From assembly GCA_001916035.1 (NCBI GenBank), contig MNRQ01000034.1, positions 1 through 23,321 on the forward strand: a stretch of DNA of 23,321 bases. The letters are read 5' to 3'. Below are positions 1 to 8,595 of the stretch, in pieces (positions within the stretch are counted from its first letter, which is position 1; each line of letters begins with the position of its first letter). The stretch comes from Clostridium sp. 27_14. Its GTDB lineage: Bacteria > Bacillota > Clostridia > TANB77 > CAG-508. Below the pieces are notes generated by a model, which was not told the origin of the DNA, did no database searches, and saw only the letters and a program-made list of their open reading frames with translations. The position numbers were made by a program, and so were the translations under genes.

Positions 1-335
1 TTTTTTTGTTGGTATATGCTATAAAATTAAGTATATATTTTTATTTAAGTTTATTACTTAATTATGACTTTTTTAGTAAAGTTTTCCTAAAGCATAATTC
101 TTCTTTTAATCCTTTATGCTTTTAGAAAAAATCTCTAAAAAAGTTTTTTATTTTCTCTGTTTTAATATCTTATCATACAATTAAGTTTTATAGAACAAAC
201 TAAAAATGCACCTTTTCTATTTTTTTTACTATTTTGTCTTTTATTAAATATTTTTCATTTTTTAGGTAATACTAATATAAAATCAAGCATAATTTATACT
301 TGCATTTATAAAAGTGTTGAAAGGAATGTTGAAAA
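1..335. other. AT-rich intergenic region upstream of vanW-like gene
   Basis: No gene can be supported here. The stretch is extremely AT-rich. One short inverted repeat is visible (8-bp arms at 90-97 and 114-121), followed by A/T runs. It could be the terminator of a gene lying left of the window, but the stem is short and poor in GC. No convincing -35/-10 pair for the downstream gene was found. Confidence 0.5.
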
Positions 336-887
336 TTGACAAAAAAAAATAATTCTAAAAAAAATTCTTATATTATTTCTATTATTCTCATAATATTATG
401 CATAATTACTTTTCTATTTTTTAAAAATAAATTTAGTAACAATAAAATCAGTAATGTTAATAAAGAAAATCAATATACTGCTGAAAAATCCTCAACTTCA
501 CAAAATAATGAAAAAAATAACAATCAATCTTCTGGCAATAATTCCAATACTTCTTCACAAAACGTTCAACAATCCACACAAAATACTGAAAAATTCACAC
601 AAAATACTGAAAAATCTCCACAAAATCCTGAACAGCCTTCAGAAAATACTTACTCTAATCCGCCAGAATCTACATCTCCACCATTAGAAACTCAGATTGC
701 ATCTTTTTCAACCAAAATCTACACAAAAGACAATGCTAGACAAAACAATATGCAAATTACTGCTTCAAGACTAAATGGGAAAATTATAAAAAATGGTGAA
801 ACTTTTTCTTTTTGTAAAACTTTAGGTCCATCTTCTACTAAAAACGGTTACCAAGAAGCTGATATTTTTGATAATGCTCGGAAATAA
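336..887 (+). CDS. VanW-family wall protein, N-terminal part (frameshifted)
   Basis: First half of a VanW-domain protein, a family found in Gram-positive cell-surface proteins and associated with glycopeptide-resistance clusters; its biochemical role is unclear. An N-terminal hydrophobic segment (about residues 12-30) is followed by a low-complexity Asn/Ser/Gln/Thr-rich stalk with a 7-residue repeat of TQNTEKF type (about residues 80-108). The VanW domain then begins (ASFSTKIYTKD, NGKIIKNGETFSF, GYQEADIF). The frame stops at 885-887 just before the conserved GLGGG-CQ motif, which continues one base over in the next entry. The chosen start is TTG at 336, with an AAAGG site 11 nt upstream. An ATG at 326 lies in another frame and abuts that site; it would join this frame only if the nine-A run at 341-349 were one base shorter. 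Together the two parts make about 268 residues, with only one break. Confidence 0.8.
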   Translation: MTKKNNSKKNSYIISIILIILCIITFLFFKNKFSNNKISNVNKENQYTAEKSSTSQNNEKNNNQSSGNNSNTSSQNVQQSTQNTEKFTQNTEKSPQNPEQPSENTYSNPPESTSPPLETQIASFSTKIYTKDNARQNNMQITASRLNGKIIKNGETFSFCKTLGPSSTKNGYQEADIFDNARK

Positions 888-1143
888 AAAGAAAGGTTTA
901 GGTGGTGGAAACTGTCAAATTAGTAGTACTTTATATAATGCTGTTTTAACTATACCTTCTTTAAAAGTTATTGAACGCCATGAACATAGCAATAAAGTTC
1001 CTTATGCAAAAAAAGGAAAAGATGCTGCTGTTGCTTATGGAAGTTATGATTTTAAATTTCAAAATAATTCTGGTAATGATATAAAACTTACTTTTAATGT
1101 TACTTCTGATAATGTTACAGCAACAATTTATAAATTACAATAA
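868..1143 (+). CDS. VanW-family wall protein, C-terminal part (frameshifted)
   Basis: This is the second half of the VanW domain and the continuation of the gene starting at 336, not an independent gene. It carries the family core KGLGGGNCQISSTLYNAVL, then an ERHEHSNKVPYAKKGKDA block and a C-terminal beta-rich segment (FKFQNNSGNDIKL). The real join lies between about 870 and 895: removing one base near the AAATAAAAAG tract at 882-891 makes a single continuous VanW domain. The ATG at 868 has no ribosome binding site and lies inside the upstream frame, so it is unlikely to start translation. Stop at 1141-1143, 50 nt before the flippase gene. Confidence 0.8.
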   Translation: MIMLGNKKKGLGGGNCQISSTLYNAVLTIPSLKVIERHEHSNKVPYAKKGKDAAVAYGSYDFKFQNNSGNDIKLTFNVTSDNVTATIYKLQ

Positions 1144-1193
1144 ATCAGTTCTATTCATTTTTTCAAAGAATATATTTTATTGGTGAATATATT

Positions 1194-2720
1194 TTGAGAA
1201 AAGCAAAGATTTTTATAATAAATGGCATTATTTTAACTTCCTCTTCACTATTAATACGTGGAGCAGGACTTATTTTTAATATTTATGTAGCAAATAAAGT
1301 CGGGCAAGAGGCTATTGGTATATTTAGTTTAGTCATGTCTGTTTATAGTTTTGCCATTACTTTTGCTACTTCTGGCATTAGTCTTGCTTGTACTTGCATT
1401 GTTTCTGAAGAATTTGCTAAAAACAATTTTTCAAAAGGTATTACAGCTGTAAAAACTTGCATATTTTTTGCACTAATACTTGGACTTTCAGCCAGCTTTT
1501 TACTTTTTTTACTTGCTCCTATTATCTCTAGCAATTGGTTAAATGGTAATGTTTCTAATATTCCAATATACTCTATTTCTTTAGGCTTACCTCTTATTAG
1601 CATTTCAGCTGTAATTGGTGGATTTCTTACAAGTATTGGAAAATCTTACAAAAGTGCTTTTGCACAATGTATTGAATTAGCTATAAAAATATTTGCCACA
1701 TATTTTCTTGTAAGTTTTTCTATTACTAAAGGTATTGATGCTATTTGTACCAGTTTAATTATTGGTGACGTAATTTCAGAATTATTTTCTTTTTTACTTA
1801 ATTTTATTTTCTATATTATTGAAAAAAGAAAATTTAAGTTATCACGTTCATACAACAAAGAACTAAATATAAAAATATTTAAAATAGCTTTTCCAGTTGC
1901 CTTTACTTCTTACATACGCTCTGGATTATCTTCTTTAAAGCATTTTCTTATACCTATAAGACTACAAGCATCTGGTTTAAATTATTCTTTAGCAATTTCA
2001 AAATATGGTCTTATAAATGGTATGGTTATGCCTGTTTTAATGTTTGCTAGTTTTTTTGTTAATTCTTTTAGCGGATTACTTATTCCTGAATATGCCAGAT
2101 TACAAGCTGGAAAAAACTTTAATAGAATGAAAACAGTCTGCTCTAAAATTTTTACTGTTACTTTTTCGTTTTCATTTTTAATTGCTAGTATTTTCTTCTT
2201 TTTCTCTAATGAACTTAGTATATTAATATATAAAAACATTGAAGTTGCTGCATATTTTAAAATTTTTTCTTTACTTATTATTTTTATGTATATAGATAAT
2301 ATCATTGATGGTATTCTAAAAGGTATTGGCTCTCAGTTTGGAGTTATGGTTATTAATATTTGTGATCTTCTAATCACTATTTGTATTATATATTTCATTG
2401 TTCCTATTTTAGGAACAAATGGATATGTTTTTAGTATTTTTGTTAGTGAAATTTTTAATTTTACCATTAGCTTTTTATTGTTAAAAAATAAGGTTAATTT
2501 TAATTTTGATTTCTTTAATTGTTGTATAAAACCTATTTTTATAGCCTTTTTAGCTTTTTTTATTAATCTTATTTTTCCTGTTTCTTTTAATAACATTTTT
2601 ATAACATACATTATTAAAATTATTTTATTTTCGTTATCTTATATCTGTTTATTATCATTTCTTAACTATAAAAAACTATTAGATAACTTCAATTTTAAAA
2701 TTTTAAAACCCCGCTTATAA
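1194..2720 (+). CDS. SpoVB/MurJ-like MOP-superfamily flippase
   Basis: Integral membrane protein of 508 residues made almost wholly of hydrophobic segments (about 12-14 helices), the usual size for polysaccharide/lipid flippases of the MATE-like MOP superfamily. The N-terminus (ingIILTSSSLLIRGAGLIFN) with a GqeaIGIFSLVMSVY segment resembles clostridial SpoVB and stage V/oligosaccharide flippases. The likely role is export of a lipid-linked wall or capsule precursor across the membrane; the substrate cannot be read from sequence. The start is TTG at 1194 with only a weak GGTGA site upstream; the next Met is far inside the first helices, so the TTG is preferred. The VanW-like wall gene lies 50 nt upstream on the same strand and may be co-transcribed. 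The stop codon lies in the loop of a terminator hairpin. Confidence 0.82.
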   Translation: MRKAKIFIINGIILTSSSLLIRGAGLIFNIYVANKVGQEAIGIFSLVMSVYSFAITFATSGISLACTCIVSEEFAKNNFSKGITAVKTCIFFALILGLSASFLLFLLAPIISSNWLNGNVSNIPIYSISLGLPLISISAVIGGFLTSIGKSYKSAFAQCIELAIKIFATYFLVSFSITKGIDAICTSLIIGDVISELFSFLLNFIFYIIEKRKFKLSRSYNKELNIKIFKIAFPVAFTSYIRSGLSSLKHFLIPIRLQASGLNYSLAISKYGLINGMVMPVLMFASFFVNSFSGLLIPEYARLQAGKNFNRMKTVCSKIFTVTFSFSFLIASIFFFFSNELSILIYKNIEVAAYFKIFSLLIIFMYIDNIIDGILKGIGSQFGVMVINICDLLITICIIYFIVPILGTNGYVFSIFVSEIFNFTISFLLLKNKVNFNFDFFNCCIKPIFIAFLAFFINLIFPVSFNNIFITYIIKIILFSLSYICLLSFLNYKKLLDNFNFKILKPRL

Positions 2721-2735
2721 TACGGGGTTTTTATA
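2705..2735 (+). terminator. Intrinsic terminator overlapping the flippase stop codon
   Basis: Arms AAAACCCCG (2705-2713) and CGGGGTTTT (2723-2731) form a 9-bp GC-cored stem with a 9-nt loop, followed by T/A-rich sequence. The flippase stop codon (2718-2720) sits inside the loop. A-rich and T-rich flanks on both sides may make it work for the convergent minus-strand unit as well. Confidence 0.85.
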
Positions 2736-2743
2736 TTATAGAA

Positions 2744-2848
2744 ATAACACGGCCACGATATTTGCTTTGCAAATTTCATGCACAAACAAAGACGCGGACT
2801 TTAAAATGTTCTAAATAGTACAAATGTTATTAATGTCCGCTTTTGTTC
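2744..2848 (-). repeat. Interspersed structured repeat, copy 1
   Basis: A ~105-nt element, roughly 85-90% identical by eye to the reverse complement of 8596-8701. It contains a GCGGAC...GTCCGC inverted pair (2793-2798 / 2835-2840) and a second hairpin around ATTTGC-TTT-GCAAAT (2760-2774). It lies between the convergent flippase and ABC permease genes. No coding potential was seen. Confidence 0.8.
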
Positions 2849-2853
2849 TCTAA

Positions 2854-5526
2854 TTATATATTGTCTTTTCTAATCATTTCAATTGTATTTTGATTTTTAC
2901 TCTTTTGTACTGCATATCTCATTGTAATAAAAATAATCGCAAAAACAAATACTACACAAATTCCAACTGCTTTAAATGGAAAATGATATTCAGAAGAAAA
3001 AACATTGCCTGTCTCTGTATATAACCAATATGAAATTGCTAATCCAACTGGAAGCCCAAATATCAATGCTTTCAATCCATACAATAAACTCTCATAATTT
3101 ATCATTTTCTTGAATTGCTTTTCTGTCATTCCTATTGATTTTAATACAGCAAATTCTTTAGAACGTAATGACATATTTGTTGTTATTGTATTAAATACAT
3201 TTGTAATTCCTATTAAAGAAATAACTATTATAAATCCATACAAGAATATTGAAACTATTAAAACTATTCTATTTTCCGTTTGATAGATTTCATCTAAGTT
3301 GCTAATATTATCTTTATTTGTTTTATCAATATCTATAATCGCTTTTTCAACATCTTCTACATTATCCACATCAAAAACCAGCTCTTGTATATCATAATTA
3401 AAACTTTCCATTTTTTCATCTGATATTATCATAATTGGATATTGACTCATATAAAATAAATTTTCTCCTATTGGTAATGTATCTACAATTGCTCCAACTT
3501 CTATCTGTCCGCTTCCTATTTTTTCAAATTCTCCTGTTATCTCATTATATTTTTGTTCATTATAATTTATAATATCTTTCTTTTCTAAGTTCGACATCCT
3601 ATATTCTACTCTTTTTGCTCCATCTTTGCCTTCTTCATATTCATATTTCATTTTTTTATCATAAATAATTGCTTTATCTTTTATTTTATCATAAGATAAT
3701 CCTAATTTTTTTATATATTTCTGGTATTCTTGTTCTCCTACAGAATATACACAAATTCCAGTTTCACCTGCTTCTCCTATATAATTTTTTAAATGTTCTT
3801 CTGTAAAATACGATTTATCTACATTTACAAAATCATATTTTAATATAGCATTCATTCTTGTATTTTCTACTACTTGTTGTAACTCTAAAATTTGTTTAAA
3901 ATATTTTTGTGTGTCTTCTTTATCATCATTTTTCGCCCTTACAATCAAATTATAATTCATCTCTTTATATTCTGTGGAAGAAACATTAAATAAATTTGTC
4001 ACTACTGAATCCATTGACAAAAATAATACTATACTTAAAAATATTGAAAATATTGTCGTTCTATATTTCTTTTTGCTTCTTTTGAAATTTTTATTTGCTA
4101 TTTCTCCTTCTATACCAAATAACTTTTTAGTTATCCTTGATGTTTTTATTTTTTTAGCACTAATTTTTATATCATTTGTATTTCTAATTGCATCTATTGG
4201 TGGTATTCTACTAGCTCTTATTGCAGGTTTTATAGCTGACAAAATTATCATTATAAATGATGTTACAACAGCTACTATTATTGCTATTGGTTCTACTACT
4301 AAATGTAAATTAAAATGATCTATTATTGGAACTCCACCACTTGTTAAAAGCATATTTACAACAGCAAGCACTATACCTATTGCTAATACTCCTATTAATA
4401 TTCCTAGTGGAATTGATATTATTGCTAATATTACTCCTTCAAATAAAATACTTTTTCTTATTTGTTTTCTTGTTGCCCCTATACTTGCTAATATTCCTAA
4501 TTCTTTTGTCTTTTCTGTTAAAGAAATATTAAAGCTATTTCTTATTACAAATATTGATGTAAACATTATAATGCCTATTACCACTCCTGCAATTACATTA
4601 AGAAAATTTGTAGTTCTTTCACTTTTAAATTCTCCTAAAAATTGTAATAATTGGTCATTTGTGTCAACATTAGATATATCAAAAATTAGATGTTTTTTTA
4701 GCTCCTCTTTAAAATCATAAGCATCTTTTGGATTCTTCAACAATATTGAAACATCTATTGGTTTCCCCTGATCAATATTTTCTAATTTAGTTAAACATGT
4801 ATATCCTGGTGCTGTATAATTTTCAAAACTTGGTCTTTCCATAATTCCAACTATCGTATATTCTTTTTGTTCTTCATTTATTATTGTTTCTTCCTGCTTA
4901 CCATACGAATCATCTTGAGTTAACTTTTTGTATAATTGTTCTGTTTCTACTTGCTGTTGAGCATTTGATTCTTCATCCGTTTCCTTTTCATCTTTTACTT
5001 GTTCTTGAATTTCATCATTTTCTCCTGATACATTCTTTTCTATTCTAGTACCTATTTGTAATGTTATTTTATCTCCTATTTTCCATGTCTGTCCACCATT
5101 TGTAAGTACATGGTCTGGTATTATAATTTCATTAGAATTTTGTGGTAATCTACCTTCTTTTAACACCACACCTCTATTATTTAAAGCTGTTTCATCAAAT
5201 GCTTCTAAAAAAACATAAGGCTTATATTCATTTTTGCTATTTTCTAAATAAGCATATCCTATGTTTTGAGATTTAGCAAATTGTTCAACTTTATCATTAT
5301 TTTCTATTAAATCTTGAGTTTGCTTATCAGTAGTATTTTTCATATATATGTAATAATTTCCATCTGTTATTTTTGTTCTATCCACCATTGCTTGTTGGAA
5401 ACTAGATACAAATGTAGTTACTGCACATATTAAAGCTACTGATAAAGCAATTCCCAATATTGTTACTATTGTTCTCTTTTTATTTTGTTTTAAATTCTTA
5501 ATTGTTATTTCATTTAAAACTTTCAC
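2854..5526 (-). CDS. ABC transporter permease with two FtsX domains
   Basis: Permease of 890 residues with the layout of MacB/FtsX-type (type VII) exporters: an N-terminal helix (about 17-37), a large extracytoplasmic domain, a three-helix FtsX block (about 310-440), a second anchoring helix (about 490-510), a second extracytoplasmic domain and a final three-helix FtsX block (about 755-880). The repeated TKELGILASIGATRKQIRK and SKEFAVLKSIGMTEKQFKK segments are the cytoplasmic coupling motifs of the two halves. The first outer domain has a Glu/Gln-rich insert (about residues 165-215). Such proteins use cytoplasmic ATP hydrolysis to move or extract substrates at the outer membrane face; the substrate is unknown. 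The start is GTG at 5526 with an AAGGAGG site 7 nt upstream. Its ATPase partner is encoded 53 nt upstream. No two-component genes adjoin, so a Bce-type antibiotic-sensing module is not evident. Confidence 0.88.
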   Translation of the reverse strand: MKVLNEITIKNLKQNKKRTIVTILGIALSVALICAVTTFVSSFQQAMVDRTKITDGNYYIYMKNTTDKQTQDLIENNDKVEQFAKSQNIGYAYLENSKNEYKPYVFLEAFDETALNNRGVVLKEGRLPQNSNEIIIPDHVLTNGGQTWKIGDKITLQIGTRIEKNVSGENDEIQEQVKDEKETDEESNAQQQVETEQLYKKLTQDDSYGKQEETIINEEQKEYTIVGIMERPSFENYTAPGYTCLTKLENIDQGKPIDVSILLKNPKDAYDFKEELKKHLIFDISNVDTNDQLLQFLGEFKSERTTNFLNVIAGVVIGIIMFTSIFVIRNSFNISLTEKTKELGILASIGATRKQIRKSILFEGVILAIISIPLGILIGVLAIGIVLAVVNMLLTSGGVPIIDHFNLHLVVEPIAIIVAVVTSFIMIILSAIKPAIRASRIPPIDAIRNTNDIKISAKKIKTSRITKKLFGIEGEIANKNFKRSKKKYRTTIFSIFLSIVLFLSMDSVVTNLFNVSSTEYKEMNYNLIVRAKNDDKEDTQKYFKQILELQQVVENTRMNAILKYDFVNVDKSYFTEEHLKNYIGEAGETGICVYSVGEQEYQKYIKKLGLSYDKIKDKAIIYDKKMKYEYEEGKDGAKRVEYRMSNLEKKDIINYNEQKYNEITGEFEKIGSGQIEVGAIVDTLPIGENLFYMSQYPIMIISDEKMESFNYDIQELVFDVDNVEDVEKAIIDIDKTNKDNISNLDEIYQTENRIVLIVSIFLYGFIIVISLIGITNVFNTITTNMSLRSKEFAVLKSIGMTEKQFKKMINYESLLYGLKALIFGLPVGLAISYWLYTETGNVFSSEYHFPFKAVGICVVFVFAIIFITMRYAVQKSKNQNTIEMIRKDNI

Positions 5527-5579
5527 TTTTAATCCTCCTTACTGTTTAATAATTTACGTCTTATACATGCTATATAATT

Positions 5580-6245
5580 TTATTTTACAATTTTTCCATC
5601 TTGAATTTTTATTATTCTGTCAGCTTGTTCAGCAATAGACATATCATGTGTTATTAATAAAATTGTTTGATTATATTTTTTGTTTGATTTTTTCAATAAT
5701 TCTATAATTTCTTTAGATGATTTACTATCTAAATTTCCCGTAGGTTCATCTGCTAAAATAATTGATGGATTATTAATTATTGCTCTTCCTATTGCCACAC
5801 GTTGTTGTTGCCCTCCAGATAATTGATTTGGTAAATGCTCTTCTCTATTTGAAAGTCCCAATAATTCAATTATCTCTTGCAAATGTTTTTCTTCTACTTT
5901 TTTTCCATCCAAGTTACATGGTAACAATATATTTTCTTTAACATTTAATATTGGTATTAAATTATAAAATTGATAAATTATTCCTATTTCTCTTCTCCTA
6001 AAAATAGCTAAATCATCTTTAGAAAGTTGATATATATCTTTATCATTAATAAATACTTTTCCACTAGTTGGTTTATCAACACCACCCATAAGATGTAATA
6101 ATGTTGATTTTCCGCTTCCTGATGCTCCTACAATTGCAATAAACTCTCCCTTTTCAACACTAAAAGAAACATTATCTAATGCCACAACTTCTGTATCTTT
6201 TTTTCCATATTTTTTAGTTAAATTTTGTACTTTTAAAATTCCCAT
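5580..6245 (-). CDS. ABC transporter ATP-binding protein (MacB/LolD-like)
   Basis: ATPase of 221 residues from the ATG at 6245, which has an AGGAGG site 9 nt upstream; a longer reading from 6278 lacks such a site. All ABC motifs are present: Walker A GASGSGKST (residues 40-48), Q-loop in YQFYNL, signature LSGGQQQR, Walker B IILADEPT and the switch histidine in LLITHD. The size and the GASGSGKSTLLHLMGG context match the LolD/MacB/FtsE-type subfamily that pairs with FtsX-domain permeases. The gene starts 13 nt inside the 3' end of the phospholipase-like gene (translational coupling) and precedes the permease by 53 nt, so the three form one unit. Confidence 0.92.
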   Translation of the reverse strand: MGILKVQNLTKKYGKKDTEVVALDNVSFSVEKGEFIAIVGASGSGKSTLLHLMGGVDKPTSGKVFINDKDIYQLSKDDLAIFRRREIGIIYQFYNLIPILNVKENILLPCNLDGKKVEEKHLQEIIELLGLSNREEHLPNQLSGGQQQRVAIGRAIINNPSIILADEPTGNLDSKSSKEIIELLKKSNKKYNQTILLITHDMSIAEQADRIIKIQDGKIVK

Positions 6246-6943
6246 GGTATTTTTTCCTCCTCTATAAACTTTATACATTTACTTAAGTGACTTTCCATTT
6301 CTTCTTGCGTAAAAACCTTGTAATCTGGAAAATCTATTTCAAGTTGAATTTTTAATTCTGCCATATCTTCTAAATATTTAATTGCTTCTAAAATATCATC
6401 TTTTTTCAAATCAAGCCATGTCAATTCTTTTGCATATTCTAACATCTTTTCATCATACTTTGGCACTTTTGTTAGTTTGTTTTCATAAATATAATTAGAA
6501 AATAATTTAAAGTCATTTGTTTTTATTTTTCTTATTTCTTCTTTTGAACATTTGTATTCTTTTCCATTATTTAATTTTATTCCTATAAGATTTTTATTCT
6601 CATCAAAAATCCCCAATTGTCCATAAGTAAGATTATTCCAATAAAAATCAGTTAGCAAATGTGTATAATATCCTAAAATTAGTGGATTACTAAACTTTTC
6701 TTTATATTTTTCTAAAAAGCCATCTAAATCATATCTATATTCTATATGATTTCCCACTTGTACTGGTTTTTCTATATGTGCTTCTTTATGTGGTACTATA
6801 TGTGATATATTTTTTATAACATGACCATTTAATATGTCTGGTAATATATTTCCTAATAAAAATATATTTTTTTCACTTTCTGATAATTTAATTTTTTCAT
6901 TTATTTTTGTTGTTACTCCTAAATGTATTGCCCATGATGGCAT
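6233..6943 (-). CDS. Zinc-dependent phospholipase C-like protein
   Basis: Protein of 236 residues resembling the zinc-dependent phospholipase C / S1-P1-like family. Visible family features are the N-terminal MPSWAIHLGV, a GNILPD segment, a following His cluster (HIVPHKEAH) and GYYTHLLTDFYWN, supplying the His/Asp residues that bind zinc in this fold. There is no signal peptide, so the protein is probably cytoplasmic, as is usual for this bacterial branch, whose substrate is not established. The start is ATG with an AAAGGGGAGAT site upstream. It is the first gene of the ABC unit and overlaps the ATPase start by 13 nt. The functional link to the transporter is inferred from this overlap only. 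Confidence 0.75.
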   Translation of the reverse strand: MPSWAIHLGVTTKINEKIKLSESEKNIFLLGNILPDILNGHVIKNISHIVPHKEAHIEKPVQVGNHIEYRYDLDGFLEKYKEKFSNPLILGYYTHLLTDFYWNNLTYGQLGIFDENKNLIGIKLNNGKEYKCSKEEIRKIKTNDFKLFSNYIYENKLTKVPKYDEKMLEYAKELTWLDLKKDDILEAIKYLEDMAELKIQLEIDFPDYKVFTQEEMESHLSKCIKFIEEEKIPWEF

Positions 6944-7012
6944 ATTTATCTCCCCTTTCTTTGAAAAAGCTTAATTTTCTATTTATTTTTTTAGCTAGCC
7001 TTTTATGTTTAA

Positions 7013-7041
7013 ATTATATATACTTTTTATTTTATTGTAAA
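7013..7041 (-). promoter_or_regulatory. Sigma-A-type promoter of the phospholipase-ABC unit
   Basis: On the minus strand, TTTACA (7041-7036), a 17-nt spacer and a perfect TATAAT (7018-7013) lie about 70 nt upstream of the ATG at 6943. Confidence 0.75.
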
Positions 7042-7103
7042 GTTATTTTTTCTTAATTTTTCCTTATACTTTATTAAGAATTTTTTAAAGTTTTCCTACA
7101 TAT

Positions 7104-7232
7104 TCACATTACTAGTTGTTTTACCAGATTTTTTTCTGTTAAAGCTCCTTCATATTCTCTTGCTCTAGCACCATCTTTTATTACTTGATATAAAAATTTT
7201 TTGTTTTCTTTTGCCAGTTGTGATGGTATATG
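7104..7232 (-). pseudogene. Remnant of a DUF4143-domain AAA+ ATPase
   Basis: A 42-codon open stretch on the minus strand reads HIPSQLAKENKKF, then YQVIKDGARAREYEGAL. This matches the recognisable block of DUF4143-containing ATPases (typically IPSQLAKENKKF, K.V..GARAREFE.A..WL..AGL). A frame break follows the ALT, and the fragment stops at 7104-7106. There is an in-frame stop just upstream and no start or ribosome binding site. It is all that remains in the 360-nt gap between the phospholipase-like gene and dacF. Confidence 0.6.
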
Positions 7233-7305
7233 TTTACTTTTTCAATTATTAACTGCATAAATTAAATTATAATGAATATATTTCATTATATATGGAGGGG
7301 TTGAT

Positions 7306-8571
7306 ATGCATATTTATAAAATTCTTATCACTTTTATAATTATTTTTTTAATAATCTTTTCTTTATCTTTTCCTAGCCTTGCTATTGATGCAAGTAGTTA
7401 TGTTTGGTCTTCCACTATAGATGATTCTCTTTTAGCAAATTCTGATTTATCTTCTCAAAATTCTAATACTGAAACTAATAATACAGATGAAAATAATTCT
7501 CTTAACTTAGAATGTGGTAGTGCTATTTTAATTGAACAAAAAACAGGTCAAATTTTATATAGTCATAACATCCATGAACAATTACGACCTGCTTCTGTAA
7601 CTAAAGTTATGAGCATTCTTCTTATTATGGAAGCTATTTCAAATCAAAAAATTTCCTTAACAGATTCTGTTCCATGCTCTGAAAATGCTGCTTCTATGGG
7701 TGGTTCTCAAATTTGGCTTGACCCTAGAGAAACCTTATCAGTTGATGATATGCTTAAAGCTATTTGCGTTAATTCTGCTAATGATTGTGTAGTTGCCATG
7801 AGTGAGTTTATTGCTGGCTCAGAAGAAGCATTTGTTCAAATGATGAATGACAAAGCTAAAGAACTTGGTATGAATGATACCTGTTTTAAAAATTGTCATG
7901 GCTTAGATCAAGATGGTCATATTACTTCTAGTTACGATATTTCTCTTATGTCTAGAGAATTATTAAATAAATATCCAGAAGTTACTAAATATACTACTAT
8001 TTGGATGGATTCTTTAAGAGATGGCAAATCTCAACTTTCTAATACTAATAAATTGATAAAAAACTATAAAGGTGCTACTGGTTTAAAAACTGGTTCTACA
8101 TCTCTAGCTTTATATAATTTATCTGCTAGTGCTACTCGTGATGATCTTTCTTTAATTGCTGTTATTATGAAAGCACCTAGTACTAAAGTTAGATTTGCCG
8201 AAGCTCAAAAATTACTAGATTATGGTTTTGGAAAGTTTGCTTTTAAAAGTTTTGGAAATAAAGGTGATTTAATAAAAACTATTAATGTATCCAAAGGAGT
8301 TAAATCTCAAGTTGATGTTGTTTTAGAAAATAATAGTGGTGCTTTGATTGAAAAAAATAAAATCAATCAAGTCTCTCAATCTATAAATTTAAGTGATAAT
8401 ATTTCCGCTCCTATTTCAGCCGGTCAAAAATTAGGTGAAGCTACATTCTCTCTTGATGATAAAATCGTAGCCTCAGTTAATTTAGTTGCAAAATCTGACG
8501 TTCCTAAATTAAATCTTTTTACAATGTCTAAACGTGTTATTTATTCTTGGGTTGACTTGCTTAGAAGTTAA
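7306..8571 (+). CDS. dacF: D-alanyl-D-alanine carboxypeptidase (DacF/PBP5 family)
   Basis: Secreted penicillin-binding protein of 421 residues that trims the terminal D-Ala of peptidoglycan stem peptides. A hydrophobic signal sequence (about residues 5-26, ending PSLAIDA) is followed by a Ser/Asn-rich linker, then the peptidase S11 domain. The three active-site motifs are present: SVTK (97-100, nucleophile Ser97), SAN (157-159) and KTG (261-263). A PBP5-type C-terminal beta domain follows, ending with MSKRVIYSWVDLLRS, which could be an amphipathic membrane-anchoring helix. The start is ATG, with a strong GGAGGGG site 6-7 nt upstream. The gene stands alone, in opposite orientation to its neighbours. 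The symbol is by family resemblance; dacA or dacB cannot be excluded. Confidence 0.9.
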   Translation: MHIYKILITFIIIFLIIFSLSFPSLAIDASSYVWSSTIDDSLLANSDLSSQNSNTETNNTDENNSLNLECGSAILIEQKTGQILYSHNIHEQLRPASVTKVMSILLIMEAISNQKISLTDSVPCSENAASMGGSQIWLDPRETLSVDDMLKAICVNSANDCVVAMSEFIAGSEEAFVQMMNDKAKELGMNDTCFKNCHGLDQDGHITSSYDISLMSRELLNKYPEVTKYTTIWMDSLRDGKSQLSNTNKLIKNYKGATGLKTGSTSLALYNLSASATRDDLSLIAVIMKAPSTKVRFAEAQKLLDYGFGKFAFKSFGNKGDLIKTINVSKGVKSQVDVVLENNSGALIEKNKINQVSQSINLSDNISAPISAGQKLGEATFSLDDKIVASVNLVAKSDVPKLNLFTMSKRVIYSWVDLLRS

Positions 8572-8595
8572 ATTTATTCTGAAAATGCTATAAAA

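Noticed and set aside
454..687. Lys/Leu/Ile-rich plus-strand ORF inside the VanW-like gene
   Set aside because: It is a shifted-frame shadow of the repeated Asn/Gln/Lys stalk and has no start signal.
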